Source: Panulirus ornatus
Taxonomy: Eukaryota; Arthropoda; Malacostraca; Decapoda; Palinuridae
Direction of reading: 5' to 3'
NCBI RefSeq assembly: GCF_036320965.1
Contig: NC_092264.1
Location: 16,601,775-16,665,774 of the forward strand
DNA: 64,000 nt
A program made the translations under genes and the position numbers. This document shows, piece by piece, positions 36,419 through 47,225 of the stretch (positions within the stretch are counted from its first letter, which is position 1; every line of letters begins with the position of its first letter). The notes under the pieces were generated by a model. That model did not search any database and was not told where the DNA came from. It saw only the letters and a program-made list of their open reading frames with translations.

Positions 36419-37360
36419 GATCGGGATGCATTAATTTCCGTTGCTATATTGGATCTGTTGGACTCCCGGCAAACTCCCCCAGTCTATCATAGTTTGTCGC
36501 TAACTGTGACAAGGCTAGAGTGGCGCCGCGTAACGAGGCTTCGAACCCTTCCAGTCGTCGAGATGTGCCCAGACGCAGAGGCGGTTCTCCGCTGAAGGAA
36601 GATAAAGTCAATTTATGCATCGCAGGTGTCGTCGTAAATCTCGAGGGCTCGTTTGGAAATAGTTCTTTATCGAACTGGACCTCAATTACCCAGACGTGCT
36701 ATCGGGATTTATGTGGTTCGTGATTTAGGACATGAGAGTCATTCTCAATTCATTGCGTTGTGGAAACGGACAAATTCTTGTGGATCAATACGGGACGATT
36801 TCACTCGCATTCACGGCGACACCAGCGCTCATGCGTGGACGACCACAATGAAGACGCTCTCGAACCTCAAAGGTAAATAAGGTACCATATATATACATAG
36901 CGAGAGTGTATGTGGTCTCAGAAGTATCCTTAATACCTAAAGATGGTGTTTAGGACTTTTTTCGCTATCGGATGATGCTTGACGTCAAAGGCCTTAATGA
37001 CCCTGGCAGTTGATAGGGCCCAAAAGTCCAACCAACCAACCAACTAACCAAACATTATGAGCCTCTATACACGTGCAGTGAAGGGCCGTAGGTCACCGTT
37101 CACCAACCAACATTAAGAAACTCTCCCTCGTGCATCTAGTCAGTACCAGACTAATTCAGAGATCAGGAAATATCATGAACGTACGAATCACGCAGACACA
37201 CCCCCATCAGTCAGGTCCCCTCTCTCTATGGTGGTGGGGAGGGCGACCGAGAGACCATGGTGGTCATGTTGATAATATGATCAACCTGACCAGCTCATCT
37301 CTCTCAGATGATCAGACTAGGCATAACGAGTCAGGCTGTCACGGTATACCTCACTCCCAG
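36416..37360. other. unassigned; one open frame
   Basis: A 75-codon plus-strand frame (36653-36880) contains G-I-Y-V-V-R-D-L-G-H-E-S and ends next to a weak donor-like aaag|gtaaat. It lies upstream of, and on the same strand as, the candidate exon at 37361, but I cannot link them. Confidence 0.25.
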
Positions 37361-37513
37361 GTCCTAGCTGAAGGCAGAGACGCTGGGGAACCAGACGGTA
37401 CCGGAGGCAAGAGTTACGACGAGGACTGTGCCACTTGGACGCTCGTGAGGTACGCGAAGGACCAGAGCTGGACTCAGTGGTACTATGACAGCCAGGATTA
37501 CAATGGAGTTCAG
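37361..37513 (+). CDS. candidate internal exon, unrecognised protein
   Basis: A 153-bp segment bounded by an acceptor (tacctcactcccag, AG at 37359-37360) and the consensus donor CAG|GTGAGT at 37513/37514. It is open in phase 0 for 51 codons and the other two frames have stops near the start. The peptide is acidic at first (E-P-D-G-T-G-G-K-S-Y-D-E-D-C) and then aromatic-rich (C-A-T-W-T-L-V-R-Y-A, Q-W-Y-Y-D-S-Q-D-Y-N-G-V-Q). I do not recognise the family. Paired splice sites, a length divisible by three and protein-like composition support it, but there is no neighbouring exon. Confidence 0.42.
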
Positions 37514-38053
37514 GTGAGTCTGGTACGCGGAACGTGATCCGAGAGTCCATATACCTGTGTATAGGAGACTGAAGGGGCCATATAAAGCACTCACTACCAC
37601 AGGAACCTAAGGGCTCAAGTCTCATAAACTCTGTAACTGCCTTTGACAGTGCTGTGCTTAGGGACGCCGCGAGTCACTCCTGTACCGGGACATTACAAGC
37701 CCCTGAAACCTCACTGATTGTAACCACCTGTAACCACATCAACTGTATTAAACCCTCCACACTTGAGCGAGTCGATGCCTTGTACAGTCTCACTCCCGCC
37801 GTAGTGAATACACGGGGGGAGGTGGGGTCTATAGGTCAGGAGAGGCACAAGGAGATCCGTAGACTACCACATGCACCGCCACTCAAAATACCGCGCCCTC
37901 GCCCACGCCTATCCCCTTGCCGCGCCTCTTCCTGCTGCACCCATGCCCCCGTCTACCCTGGCAGGGTTACTATCTATTTTGCACAGCAGTGGAGGGCAAG
38001 GACGGCCGCTATATGCCAGGCATTTCCTGTCATCTGCTCTATACCTTGCAAGA

Positions 38054-38054
<1 letters not shown>
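37514..38054. other. unassigned stretch
   Basis: Downstream of the candidate exon. Open frames continue but show no further acceptor-donor pair I trust. Confidence 0.3.

Positions 38055-38115
<61 letters not shown>
38055..38115. repeat. (TG)n microsatellite
   Basis: 61 bp of TG at one end of repeat D copy 1. Confidence 0.97.
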
Positions 38116-38118
<3 letters not shown>

Positions 38119-38154
38119 AGTAGGTGTGCGTATATACGTTATCTCGTATCTGTA

Positions 38155-38420
38155 ATTATGTACTTCTACAGTATAGGGAGGGAGTTCTACAGTCGTAGGG
38201 CCCCATCTCTTGAATTTTTTTCCCATCATACAATTTCTTTAACCCTACGTATGCTGTCCAAATCCACATCTCATATCTCTAGTTTACTCCAGTCATTTCT
38301 TATCTTGTGCTATAATAGGACTCCTTTACTTTTTTTCAAGCAAGTTTCTTGTTTGATTTCTTATGGCATCAGGTTCTTCTGTCCTACGTCTTTCGTAAAA
38401 CTGTTCACCAACGACGTTGT
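38155..38420. repeat. interspersed repeat D, copy 1
   Basis: About 265 bp alignable to 38785-39065: shared phrases include ctacagtcgtagggccccat versus ttacaaccgtggagccccgt, and cgtaaaactgttcaccaacg versus cgaagaactgttcactgtct. Confidence 0.7.
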
Positions 38421-38710
38421 CAACTGTATATTATGTATGCATGTCTGTGTGTTGGTGCGTGATGACAGGAAGTGGAATGTGCGTGTTTGATCGTGAAATA
38501 TAAATCATAATGTAACTCCAAGACCTTTTTTTTTTTTATAGAGCTCTGGCAGTTTCATGGCTGCACTCCGTGCAGGAGCATGGGAACGATGGATTCTTGG
38601 GAGCAAGAAGGTCCTCGACGGGACTGTACTCCTTTCTGTCTATTGACGATGATACGTCCTCGTCAAACACGACTCTCATTCGTGCCGTAGCAACTTGCAG
38701 GAGGAGTCCA

Positions 38711-38711
<1 letters not shown>

Positions 38712-38749
<38 letters not shown>
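38712..38749. repeat. (CA)n microsatellite
   Basis: 38 bp of CA at the same end of repeat D copy 2. Confidence 0.96.
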
Positions 38750-38751
<2 letters not shown>

Positions 38752-38784
38752 GGCTCATGATGGTGTGGTGTGTATTACCAATTT

Positions 38785-39065
38785 GTACTGTACGAGGAGG
38801 AAGTCTTACAACCGTGGAGCCCCGTTTTTTTAACACTATCATACAACTTCTTAAATCTATGAATGAAGTGTTCATTAACCATGTCTTCAGTCATGTCGCT
38901 CCATTCACCAGCCAGTCATATAATAAAAGTACTTTTCTTTTTCCTTTTTTACCTTATTCTTGTTTAAGCTTCTTGCTTAATTCATGTCACGTTCTCTGGT
39001 TGTTCTCACTCATCCTACATCCCTCGAAGAACTGTTCACTGTCTACGTCATCAATCTGGTTTGAA
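38785..39065. repeat. interspersed repeat D, copy 2
   Basis: Direct-orientation relative of 38155-38420, about 65-70 percent similar by eye. Nearby sequence to about 39180 (aagcctctagcctttccc) may be a continuation. Confidence 0.65.
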
Positions 39066-39180
39066 AACACTGAAGGTTGTGATCAAGTCACGCCTCACTC
39101 TTCTTTTCCAAAGTGGGCAGATTTAAAGCCTCTAGCCTTTCCCTATAAATTAACTCTCTTAGCTCCACCAACCTATAGAT

Positions 39181-39584
39181 CTTCCCCACCAACCAACTAG
39201 AAACACGACACTAACAAAATGTTTGCACACATCAAAATGACCCGACAATCACTAAACAGCCGTTTTCCCCAACTATGTCTTAAACACAACCTACCTGAGA
39301 CTACACTCTCCAGACACATAAGATCACACATTTCTTCGTCCGCATTCAGAACTACCACCTAGTACCCCGACGTTACAGATTCCCCATATCAATATAACTG
39401 TATGGTCGGTGGTTGAATTTAAGGCTTTCAAGGGTCGAGGTGACGGAGGATATCTGTGGGGATGTAAACATTCTCTTTTCAAGTAGGTTACTGTTTTAAC
39501 TGCAGGATGTAGTCTGGCAGTAAATATATAATCATGTAACCAACGATACGTAATCTAACTTTCCTTCCTCATCGTTCTCTCAGG
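39181..39584. other. no feature seen
   Basis: Nothing supported. Confidence 0.4.
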
Positions 39585-40620
39585 TCGGTCTGTCTCCGCA
39601 AACGCTGCTGGATTAACCTTACCCTCTTCCCCTAGCAAGAGCGTTGTTCCTCAAGGTTGTCTTTTGTCTCCTCCGCTCTTGTTGATATTCAATCAACGAA
39701 TTTCTTCTGCAAACTACGAGACGCAATCATACACGGGTCAACTCCACCCCGCTTTCCTCCACTTGTCTCAAGTCAACTCCAACTTCTGTTGTTCGATCTA
39801 CGCCTCGTCTTCTCAGAACGAACTCTGTATCCACACATTTGGAAAGGACATCTTAGTACAGCAGCCGTAATCTAAGTTTAACGACTTTAAAACCCAGTGT
39901 CTCCCCATTTCTCTTTTAATACCTCCATAACTTTCCCCTCTCCTTTGAGGCAGTATAATTCCACTGCTGAACACAGTAAATGTACTTGGAATCACCGTAG
40001 CACATATGTTGGAAACTCTACATTATACAAATAGCTGACTTTTCCTCTACGAGACTACGAGGTTTCAGATGCCGAAGATTCTCTCCTCTTCTCAACAACT
40101 GTTCCGATTATACAATGGACTGCTTCGTCTTCTTTACAGAGCACTGCATTCACGAGTGAGGTCTGTCTTAGCCCTATATACATACTGAGGGCAACAGTAA
40201 TTCGACTTGCCATCTTTCCCAGTCTGTTATTAGATCTTTTCACATAAGTCATAATGATGGTTCTTTTCTCCTCCTCTTCTTCTGGTGGGACTTCGCTTTC
40301 TGCTCCTAAGTGGTGGATACTTGGGTGCCTCACACATAAGCCACGCCCAGCAATACCCGGTAAGACAATGCATCACGTGATTATTGGCCCTCGGTAACTT
40401 AAGAGTAAGTCGTTGTGATGTCTATTTTCTTCCCTACGCCGCCATGATTTGGAACTATCACATATCCTCCCCATCAACCAGGATCTAACCCTTTCTAAAG
40501 CCGATTCACTTCCTCAAAATCTTTCTCTCTCGTTCCTTCTTTATTACTTTAGTCGAATCGTCTTTTCTGCTTAAATGCTACATTTATTCAAGTGCTGTCC
40601 TGAGTGAGGACTTCTGTCCA
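39585..40620 (+). pseudogene. decayed LINE: RT domain through C-terminus
   Basis: Plus-strand motifs in order, across stops and frameshifts: S-V-V-P-Q-G-C-L-L-S-P-P-L-L-L-I-F at about 39640-39690, Q-S-Y-T at the A-D-D position (catalytic residues lost), F-N-D-F-K-T-Q-C-L-P-I-S-L at about 39877-39915, P-L-L-N-T-V-N-V-L-G-I at about 39960-39992, Q-L-F-R-L-Y-N-G-L-L-R at about 40095-40125, and F-L-P-Y-A-A-M-I-W-N at about 40430-40460. This is the expected order of an arthropod LINE ORF2. It is inactive. Confidence 0.75.
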
Positions 40621-40960
40621 TGACTGTGTGTAAAGATTTGCCAAGATTATGCCTGGCACGGGCCTCTGTCAATGGCATCCCATTCTCGGGTGTGCCTTTA
40701 CTGGCACAGGTCGGGTGTGTATGCCTGAGGTTCCGTTACTGGCACAGGTCAGGTGTGTGTGTGTGTCTGGGATTACTGGCACAGACAGGGGCTGCTAGTG
40801 TGTCACTGTGGTGCAGTGAGCTCTTTTAGATGGATGTCTTTACTGTACAAAAAATGTTATCTGTGACAGGTGAAGAGTGGATGAGAGCGAACGAAGCCAT
40901 TTCTTCGTCCGGCGCTACCTCGTTAACGATATGAAATGAACAAAACGAGACATCAGTAGT
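40621..40960 (+). mobile_element. LINE 3' UTR with internal minisatellite and repeat A core
   Basis: Follows the C-terminal remnant directly. Holds two or three copies of a roughly 37-bp unit (ttactggcacaggtcgggtg, 40695-40790) and ends with repeat A core on the minus strand (ggcgctacctcgttaacg, about 40915-40933). The unit is shared with 45805-45920. Confidence 0.65.
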
Positions 40961-41219
40961 TAGGTAGGTGTTAATTATCAAATACACACCCTGAATGGAA
41001 CATGGCCATCCGGAGTAAAGTCTAGTTATAATACACGAGGAAACACTGTGTTTCTGCTGGAGCAGTGCTCCTGCAGGAGAGCGGAGGAGCCTGCAGCAGG
41101 TGTGGTGGTTACTGGAGGAGGAGACCTGGCTGCTGAGGGAGGTAATGACCTGGTGACAAGACTGCGGCCATGGAAGTGACGGCAGGAGAAATCGCCCAGA
41201 AAAACGCTGAGGCTATGAG

Positions 41220-41570
41220 CATGCAATCACCTGGCTGGGACAGCTCCCTGGGCTAGACACCTGGTCCAACCATCTGGGACAAACACCCCGCTCTATGCCA
41301 ACCACATGGGACTCCCACCCTGGGACAACCACCTGAGACAACCACCTGGGATAACCACCTGGGTCACCCATCCTAGGCCAACCACCTGGGACATCCACCC
41401 TCAGCCAAATACCTACGACACTCACTCAGTGCCAACCACCTGGGACAACCACATGGGACACCCACCCTGGGCTAAGTACCTGGGACACATCCTCTATGGC
41501 AACCACCTGGGCCAACCACCCAAGTCAACTACCTGGGACAACCACCTGGGCCAACCATCTCACAAAATCA
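41220..41570. repeat. minisatellite, about 10-20 bp unit
   Basis: Many copies of accacctgggacaaccacct-type sequence with variable spacing. Confidence 0.9.
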
Positions 41571-41929
41571 TGGGAACCTTCCATCATCCTTTGCGTGCGA
41601 CGAGAGTTTGCCAACTGCATGACGTAAAGGGCCACTGATCGTGGGGACGTCCTGCCTTAGGACCACTACACACCGTCAAAGGATCAGACGACCTCACGTC
41701 CAACGCAACACTAGCCGCTCTGCAGACTACTGAAGCAGGACACTCCTCCAGCTCGCTGTCTTCGAACCGCCCGAGGGGCCCATAAGTACACCACTTTCGA
41801 CGTAAATGAAGATAATTTGTTCACAGCATTTACCTTTACGTAAAAAAGAATTCAACTTCTGCAGGGAGAACTTCGTACAGATTAAGCGTATATCAACCAG
41901 TCACTTGTCATGACTGTGTCTCGCTGGTG
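41571..41929. other. no feature seen
   Basis: Nothing supported. Confidence 0.4.
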
Positions 41930-42250
41930 TGGGCGCGTGCAGGCGTCGCGGGGAGGCGTGTCAAGAGGGAGGCGGGGCAGCGAACCGAGGACACTACACA
42001 AGAACACGTCCGCCGCCGGTGCTGGCCAGCCAGCGTCTGCCTCACCACACACACAACACTGTCGCCGCCCCCGCCGCCCTCCCGGGCCACGGCTGCCCCC
42101 TGGGCACCACCTGACGGGCCAGGAGGGAACCTGGCGCCAAAGGTGGTGGGTGCTCCTTGGGGTCAGGAGGACGGGCGGGAGGGACGATAAAAGGCGCCAC
42201 AGGCGGTGGTGGTGGTGGTGCCCCTTGGGTCCAGGGGGAACAGGCATGAG
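41930..42250. other. CpG-dense GC-rich segment
   Basis: About 320 bp with high GC and many CG dinucleotides. All frames on both strands are open, so the ORFs carry no weight. ggacgataaaaggcgcc at 42182-42198 is TATA-like on the plus strand. Two related patches (gcgccaaaggtggtgggtgc and gcgccacaggcggtggtggt) are about 60 bp apart. It could be a promoter or 5' exon, unproven. Confidence 0.35.
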
Positions 42251-42584
42251 TAACGCCCTTCTGAATGCTTGTATCGCCCTTGCCACTGACACTAACTGAC
42301 TTCGAAGCTTGCCCAGGTTTTATCGTCAAAATCAATGTTTTTAGTCTATCAAAATCCGTCGAATTTCTCAGGTGTTCACTATGGATAGACACCCTAAAGG
42401 GTTAGACAATGACCCGGCGAATATCTAGGCCAAGCCTGTCCTATGCGATCCTATTTCCTAATGTTGTGGGACTCATTCGCATCCCTGGCTTGTGAACTTT
42501 TGGGGAAATTTGATATAGAAAATAAGAAAGTTTGCTGTCTTTGACTACTTCGATTAACGATGACTTCGTGCCCTACTGATTACC

Positions 42585-42870
42585 TTCTGGTTAAGTGATT
42601 ACTCCCTAGTCTAGCGATTACTCACTGGTCTAGCAGATACCTCTTGTCTAGCGCTTATGGTGATTACTCCCTATTCTAGTGATTACCTCGTGTTAGGTGA
42701 TTACAACCTCGTCTAGTGGTTACTTCATGAACAAGCTCTTACTCTCTGATCCAGCAATTACCTCCTAGTTTAGCGACTACCTCTTGGTCTCGTAATTACC
42801 CCCTGGTCTAGTGATTACGTCCCGTTTTAGTGATTACATCCTCGTCCGGTGACTACCTTCTGCTCTGGTG
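42585..42870. repeat. diverged minisatellite, about 21-bp period
   Basis: tgattac-ctcctggtctag phrases recur about 13 times with high divergence. Confidence 0.75.
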
Positions 42871-43318
42871 ATTTCTCTAGGACATCGACCCAACCCCTTT
42901 ATACTAACCACGTTAACTCTTCAGTAGAACGACAAGGGCCTTAGCCCCACCCCACGAGCTGCACCATTCAACACGAGGACTTAACCCCTTAGGCACCATA
43001 AGATCAGACGGTAGCCGCCCTGGGGATATGGTGCAACCATGTCTCAAGTAGATGCCAGGGCGGCTTTTGGCAACCCTGTGCAGCCCACGACGTGTTGAAC
43101 GGAGGCTACACCACCACGTTTTCTTTCATGATAAACGACGCTAGATTCTAGAAGGGGGTTGATTTAGTCGCGCTACATCGTTCTACGGATGATGAGCTAC
43201 AAGCTCTCTCCATCCAGTGGTATATGGTAATCAGAGTCTAATCTGGGAACATACGTGTCACTCACACGACTGAATCTATGGATATGGGAGTCTCCTGAAG
43301 TCCACAGAAACGCGGCTG
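42871..43318. other. unassigned stretch
   Basis: No exon supported. May include the 5' part of the retroelement fragment that follows. Confidence 0.3.
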
Positions 43319-43606
43319 GTGTCGACCCGTCCTCCCTCCACATCTGGTATGATCGGGGATGAAGAAAAGACCCTTTGCCTTATACAGCACCTCTCTGGAC
43401 CGGTGGACGCCAGGATCGCTGGCGATAACATGGAGCGCTGCTGGGAGTGGCCTTTGTCTGGCGAATGGTTAACTCAAGTGTATAAAGATATCACGCTGAT
43501 GTATGGAAAGTGTAAGCCATCATTGGCTGCCCGACTGGAAGTGAACTTCAAAAAGCCACGTCAACCCGCGCTTCACCTAAAGAACATAAACATGGGCATA
43601 CGTTAG
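43319..43606 (+). pseudogene. possible retrotransposon gag-like fragment
   Basis: A 95-codon frame reads D-E-E-K-T-L-C-L-I-Q-H-L-S-G-P-V-D-A-R-I, then D-I-T-L-M-Y-G-K and A-A-R-L-E-V-N-F-K-K-P-R-Q-P. The order E-K-x-x-x-L-x-x-x-L-x-G-P-A, then L-x-x-x-Y-G, then R-x-E-F-x-x-x-x-Q is typical of gag capsid regions in arthropod gypsy/BEL-type elements. No zinc knuckle, protease or LTR was found, so a short orphan fragment is inferred. A host gene with a gag-like fold is an alternative. Confidence 0.4.
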
Positions 43607-44004
43607 CCATGTGAACCCACGCTTCGTCTAATGTACATATGGGCATACGTTACCTCCCTTCACTCACACAGAAAATGGGGATATGGGAGAGATGGTGAAA
43701 CCCATATTGATATGCCCCATGTTCTCTAGATTATGCTCTTATAAAATTTAGTGGAGAGAATTGGATACTGAATAATCAGACAGACAGATAGACACCCAAA
43801 CTTTAGTGCTTTATATATATATTTCCGGACCCCACCAGCTTGTGGCCATAGGCGAGCCTGAGCCTAACTATATAGTTAGTAAGCGAATAGGAACACAGTT
43901 TTCTTGAGAAACTTTTCGTTCTTAAGGAGTCCTTCACTTCTGTACTTCTGATTGTAGCGTAACCTTGAAGCTGAAGGAACCCTTTAGAATGGGTTTAGGA
44001 TTAG
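43607..44004. other. no feature seen
   Basis: Nothing supported beyond a short (TA)n at 43813-43822. Confidence 0.4.
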
Positions 44005-44123
44005 CTACGTCTCTTCGTTGTATATCAACTGGCTGTTATATTTCTTTCCTGTATCTCCCCTGATGATGTGATTATTACACGAAGTACACCTGGGAAGTGT
44101 TTCATTTCTCCGTGGACTCATAG

Positions 44124-44125
<2 letters not shown>
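44005..44125 (+). repeat. repeat B module
   Basis: Longer copy starting at tatatcaactggctgttata and ending ctcatagaaata at the (TA)n boundary. Confidence 0.88.

Positions 44126-44169
<44 letters not shown>
44126..44169. repeat. (TA)n microsatellite
   Basis: 44 bp of TA between repeat B and repeat C. Confidence 0.97.
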
Positions 44170-44171
<2 letters not shown>

Positions 44172-44173
44172 TA

Positions 44174-44212
44174 TAAGGCCATTCATTTGCCCGTGTCATC
44201 TCAGCTACAGCT
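44174..44212 (+). repeat. repeat C module, partial
   Basis: aaggccattcatttgcccgt followed by catctcagcta. Confidence 0.65.
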
Positions 44213-44380
44213 ATAAAGCTAGGCTTCCTACGGAATGTGGCTATGCTAAATTTGAATTCTTCACTTCTCTCATACATTCCCGGAACATCACCTTTCCCAA
44301 GGCCAAAGATCTTAGAAATACCGTCGCAGACCAAACATTACACGAACGAAAAGAATGATAATAAATATGCTTTGGCCTAG

Positions 44381-44503
44381 TTTACGTCTGGTCTAATGAA
44401 CAGTCCACATTTACAGGTTGATTTACGTCTGGTCTAATTAACAGTCCACATTTACAGGTTAATTTACGTCTGGTCTAATGAACAGTCCACATTTACAGGT
44501 TGA
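44381..44503. repeat. three-copy tandem repeat, 41-bp unit
   Basis: tttacgtctggtctaatgaa starts at 44381, 44422 and 44463. Confidence 0.95.
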
Positions 44504-44960
44504 TAATGACAGTTCGGTTATTTCTGGGTGTAAAACTGATGCAGGATGTGTCCATCTGTACATAGCGGTACGATAATAAAAGTCAGTCAGTCACTCTTTC
44601 CTCTCTTCCCACCAGGGTTGTCCTCTCTGTGGCTACACATCTTTTAAAGCAGGCAGTGTTCATCACAGTCGGGACACCAGCTTCACCGACTGCAAGCACC
44701 GGTACGCCACCACCAAAAGCTTGATGCTTTAGGCTCAGCAGATGGAGAAATCTGTGTTTCATTTCTTGTCAATGAGAAAAGTAATTTTTGTGTCGTCCCG
44801 CCACCATCTCGCTGTCATTGTTGACGTTGGCAACATTGTCCTTTGAATTATGTACTGTCCCTTGTGCTCGATCCATCACAGCCACCAAACACTGTTATTT
44901 CACTTTCCCGTTCGTTGTATACACATCGCAAATTTGCCCACAGTTCTTTGTTATCAGAGG
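44504..44960. other. no feature seen
   Basis: Nothing supported. Confidence 0.4.
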
Positions 44961-45190
44961 TGAGCATTCCTAGCATCTATCGCATACCCCATCATCTGGG
45001 CCATGGGAGGTATCGCTATATGAGCAATCCTAGCATCTATCGCATACCCCATCATCTGGGCCATGGGAGGTATTGCTACATGAGCATTCCTAGCATCTAT
45101 CGCATACCTCATCACTCTAGCCACGGAAGGTATTGCTACTTGAGCATTCCTAGCATCTAACACATACCTCGTCGTCCTGGGCACCAATAT
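44961..45190. repeat. tandem repeat, 60-bp unit
   Basis: Four copies of a 60-mer containing cctagcatctatcgcatacc. Sixty is a multiple of three, so both strands stay open as 20-residue repeats (I-P-S-I-Y-R-I-P-H-H-L-G-H-G on plus). Confidence 0.94.
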
Positions 45191-45435
45191 CAAAACTCAC
45201 AATTGCTTTTACCTTCTGCTGCAGAGGCAATTATACCTACCATCTTCTGTCAACAGCTTTCGCAGAGACGTGTAAGGAAATCTTAAATAGTGAAAAGGTT
45301 TTCCAAATATCATAAAAAGGTAATACCAATTCTGTTCTATTTTCTTTTTGGGTTCTAAGCAGATATATTCGCAAACCATATTGGGATTATGGACGGGCGA
45401 CCAGATTGTCACAGCTTCCAACTTACAAACTCATG

Positions 45436-45438
<3 letters not shown>

Positions 45439-45531
<93 letters not shown>
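45439..45531. repeat. (AG)n microsatellite
   Basis: About 93 bp of AG, the longest pure AG/CT run noted besides 35381-35476. Confidence 0.97.
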
Positions 45532-45533
<2 letters not shown>

Positions 45534-45615
45534 CACATACAAGGACGTCTTCCTGTTTGCAAGGCGTTTCCCGTGATGAAGCTCCTCCCTCAGGACCGTC
45601 CCATCTTTACACAGA

Positions 45616-45645
45616 GACACACACACACACACACACACACACACA
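45616..45645. repeat. (CA)n microsatellite
   Basis: 30 bp of CA. Confidence 0.95.
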
Positions 45646-45656
45646 AGATGACCAAA

Positions 45657-45767
45657 TATTGAAGTCTACATTTGAAAGGTCCATAAACCTCCGTTTAGAT
45701 GAAGCTCAGTGGGAGCAAGCAACCTTCCCCGTTAGACTAGGCGGCACTGGTCTTCGCCAACATTAAA
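45657..45767 (+). pseudogene. LINE ORF2 fragment
   Basis: Frame gives I-N-L-R-L-D-E-A-Q-W-E-Q-A-T-F-P-V-R-L-G, then G-T-G-L-R. The L-x-D-x-x-W-x-Q-A-x-L-P-V-x-x-G-G-x-G-I/L-R motif occurs after the RT domain in a group of arthropod reverse transcriptases. Only about 30 residues remain. Confidence 0.55.
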
Positions 45768-45930
45768 CCTGGCATGGGCGGTTGTCAGTGTGTCAGTGAC
45801 AGCCTATCCTCGGGGTGCCATTACTCGCAAAGGTTGCTTGTGTGTTCTCGGGGTGCCATTACTTGCAAAGGTTGCGTGTATGTTCTAAGGGTGCCATGAC
45901 TGGCACAAGTCGGCTCTTGTATGACTGAGC
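45768..45930 (+). mobile_element. LINE 3' UTR-like minisatellite
   Basis: acctggcatgggcggttgtc followed by two or three units of ctcggggtgccattactcgc. Homologous to 40650-40790. Confidence 0.6.
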
Positions 45931-46459
45931 GTATACGCAATTCACGTGCATGTGTATGTTGTGCCTCTCCAATTACCACTCCATCTTCTTCTGGTCCCCT
46001 GCAGCCTCCAGCGAACTCGTGTCTTGAACGCTGTCGAACGCGCTGTAGTGCTGAGCAAGTGTATACGATCCTGGTTTCGTCTCTGTAGCTACGGCGTCAT
46101 AAGACTGTGAGGGTAATCTATCCCGACTCACTTCTCCGTGGACCCACCAGCAAAGCGGCTGGGATAACCATTGTGGAGAGCATAGCCTGAGCCATGCTGG
46201 ACGAAACTAACGCTGGCATGAGAATAGCCATCTTATGAGCTGGAAGGGCCTCCTGCTGTGGCATGTCTTACTTGCTGTCCCAGAGGCTTAACTCAGCTCA
46301 TCGTCACAAACCCCCGCGCACCGGTATAGCCCCTTCGCCTTGCCGCTACTATCTACCCTGAATATCAGTGTTATCTGCGGCGGAGTAGTGGCTGACCAGT
46401 ATGGCCAACATGCACTGACTTGGAAGACTTCTGCTCCTTACAAAAGTTTAAAAGTTTTC
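45931..46459. other. unassigned; possibly LINE-derived
   Basis: Lies between two LINE fragments, but no motif is readable. Confidence 0.3.
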
Positions 46460-46640
46460 TGTATGGTCTCTGGCAATTCAAGGGTGGGCCGTTTTGATAA
46501 CTGTTTCTTTCCCTACACTCTCAACCGTCTCATGTCTTTCTCAATAACTATGACCAGGCATTTCTTAAAAGATTGGTTTTTCACTTCCTCCAAAATCTGT
46601 AAATTCTTTTCCTTGTCTCTTCTTTTTCCCTCTCATTAAC
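46460..46640 (+). pseudogene. possible LINE C-terminal remnant
   Basis: R-V-G-R-F-D-N-C-F-F-P-Y-T followed by a serine/phenylalanine-rich end matches the R-x-x-R-x-x-x-S-F-F-P-x-T part of LINE C-termini. The W-N-S-L-P part is not preserved. Confidence 0.4.
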
Positions 46641-47090
46641 CTCTATATTCCATGATTAAACGAAGCATTTGATTCTTGTCCTGTTTTTATCCTATATCAA
46701 TGTTCTTAAGGCTAAAATATAGTATAAGAATATAAGAACAGGACAAGAGTCAAATGCTTTGCTTAATGTAAAACATCATGATAACTGTGCTGACTAGAGG
46801 TATTAACTGTAACTCCTTTACCAAGGGAAAGATAATTGAATCTCTTATTATCAAATACACAAAGAATTATAACATTCATATTAGTGAACGTCTATAAAAA
46901 CTGGAGAGCTTTGTTGCAGGCAAAATTTATAAACAGTTCCCTTTCTTGTCTACATAATAAGAATTTTATGATAGGCATGATGCCAGACCCGAACACACCG
47001 CCCCGAACACACCGCCATCCGGTAACGCTTGTTTACCAATGACGTCTTAGCTATGTCTCTTACATGTATATCTGCGTAACGCTTGTTTAT
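46641..47090. other. unassigned; small inverted repeat
   Basis: ttctgtgtcctgt-like sequence at about 46672-46690 (gattcttgtcctgtttttat) and its near reverse complement aagaacaggacaagagtc (46733-46751) form a possible hairpin with about a 45-bp loop. Confidence 0.45.
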
Positions 47091-47225
47091 CAATGGCGTC
47101 TTAGCTGTTTCTTCCTTTTATATCCACTGACTGTTTTACGTCTTCTATCTCATTCCTGTATCTACCCTGACGATGTGATTTTTACACGAAAGTGCACTTG
47201 GGAACTTATCGTGTTGCATCTTCCT
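47091..47225 (+). repeat. repeat B module without (TA)n tail
   Basis: gatgtgatttttacacgaaa then gtgcacttgggaacttatcg. Ends at ttcctgtg, so it lacks the ctcataggaatata end and has no adjoining TA run. A partial duplicate of its left flank (cgcttgtttaccaatg...gtcttagct) lies at 47027-47050. Confidence 0.75.

Noticed and set aside
37654..38490. 278-codon plus-strand ORF
   Set aside because: Runs through a (TG)n microsatellite (poly Cys-Val) and repeat D. Its two sides have different composition and no continuous protein character.
42186..42194. TATA box as a firm promoter call
   Set aside because: The motif is within GC-rich repeats and no downstream exon supports a start site, so it is only mentioned within the GC-rich feature.
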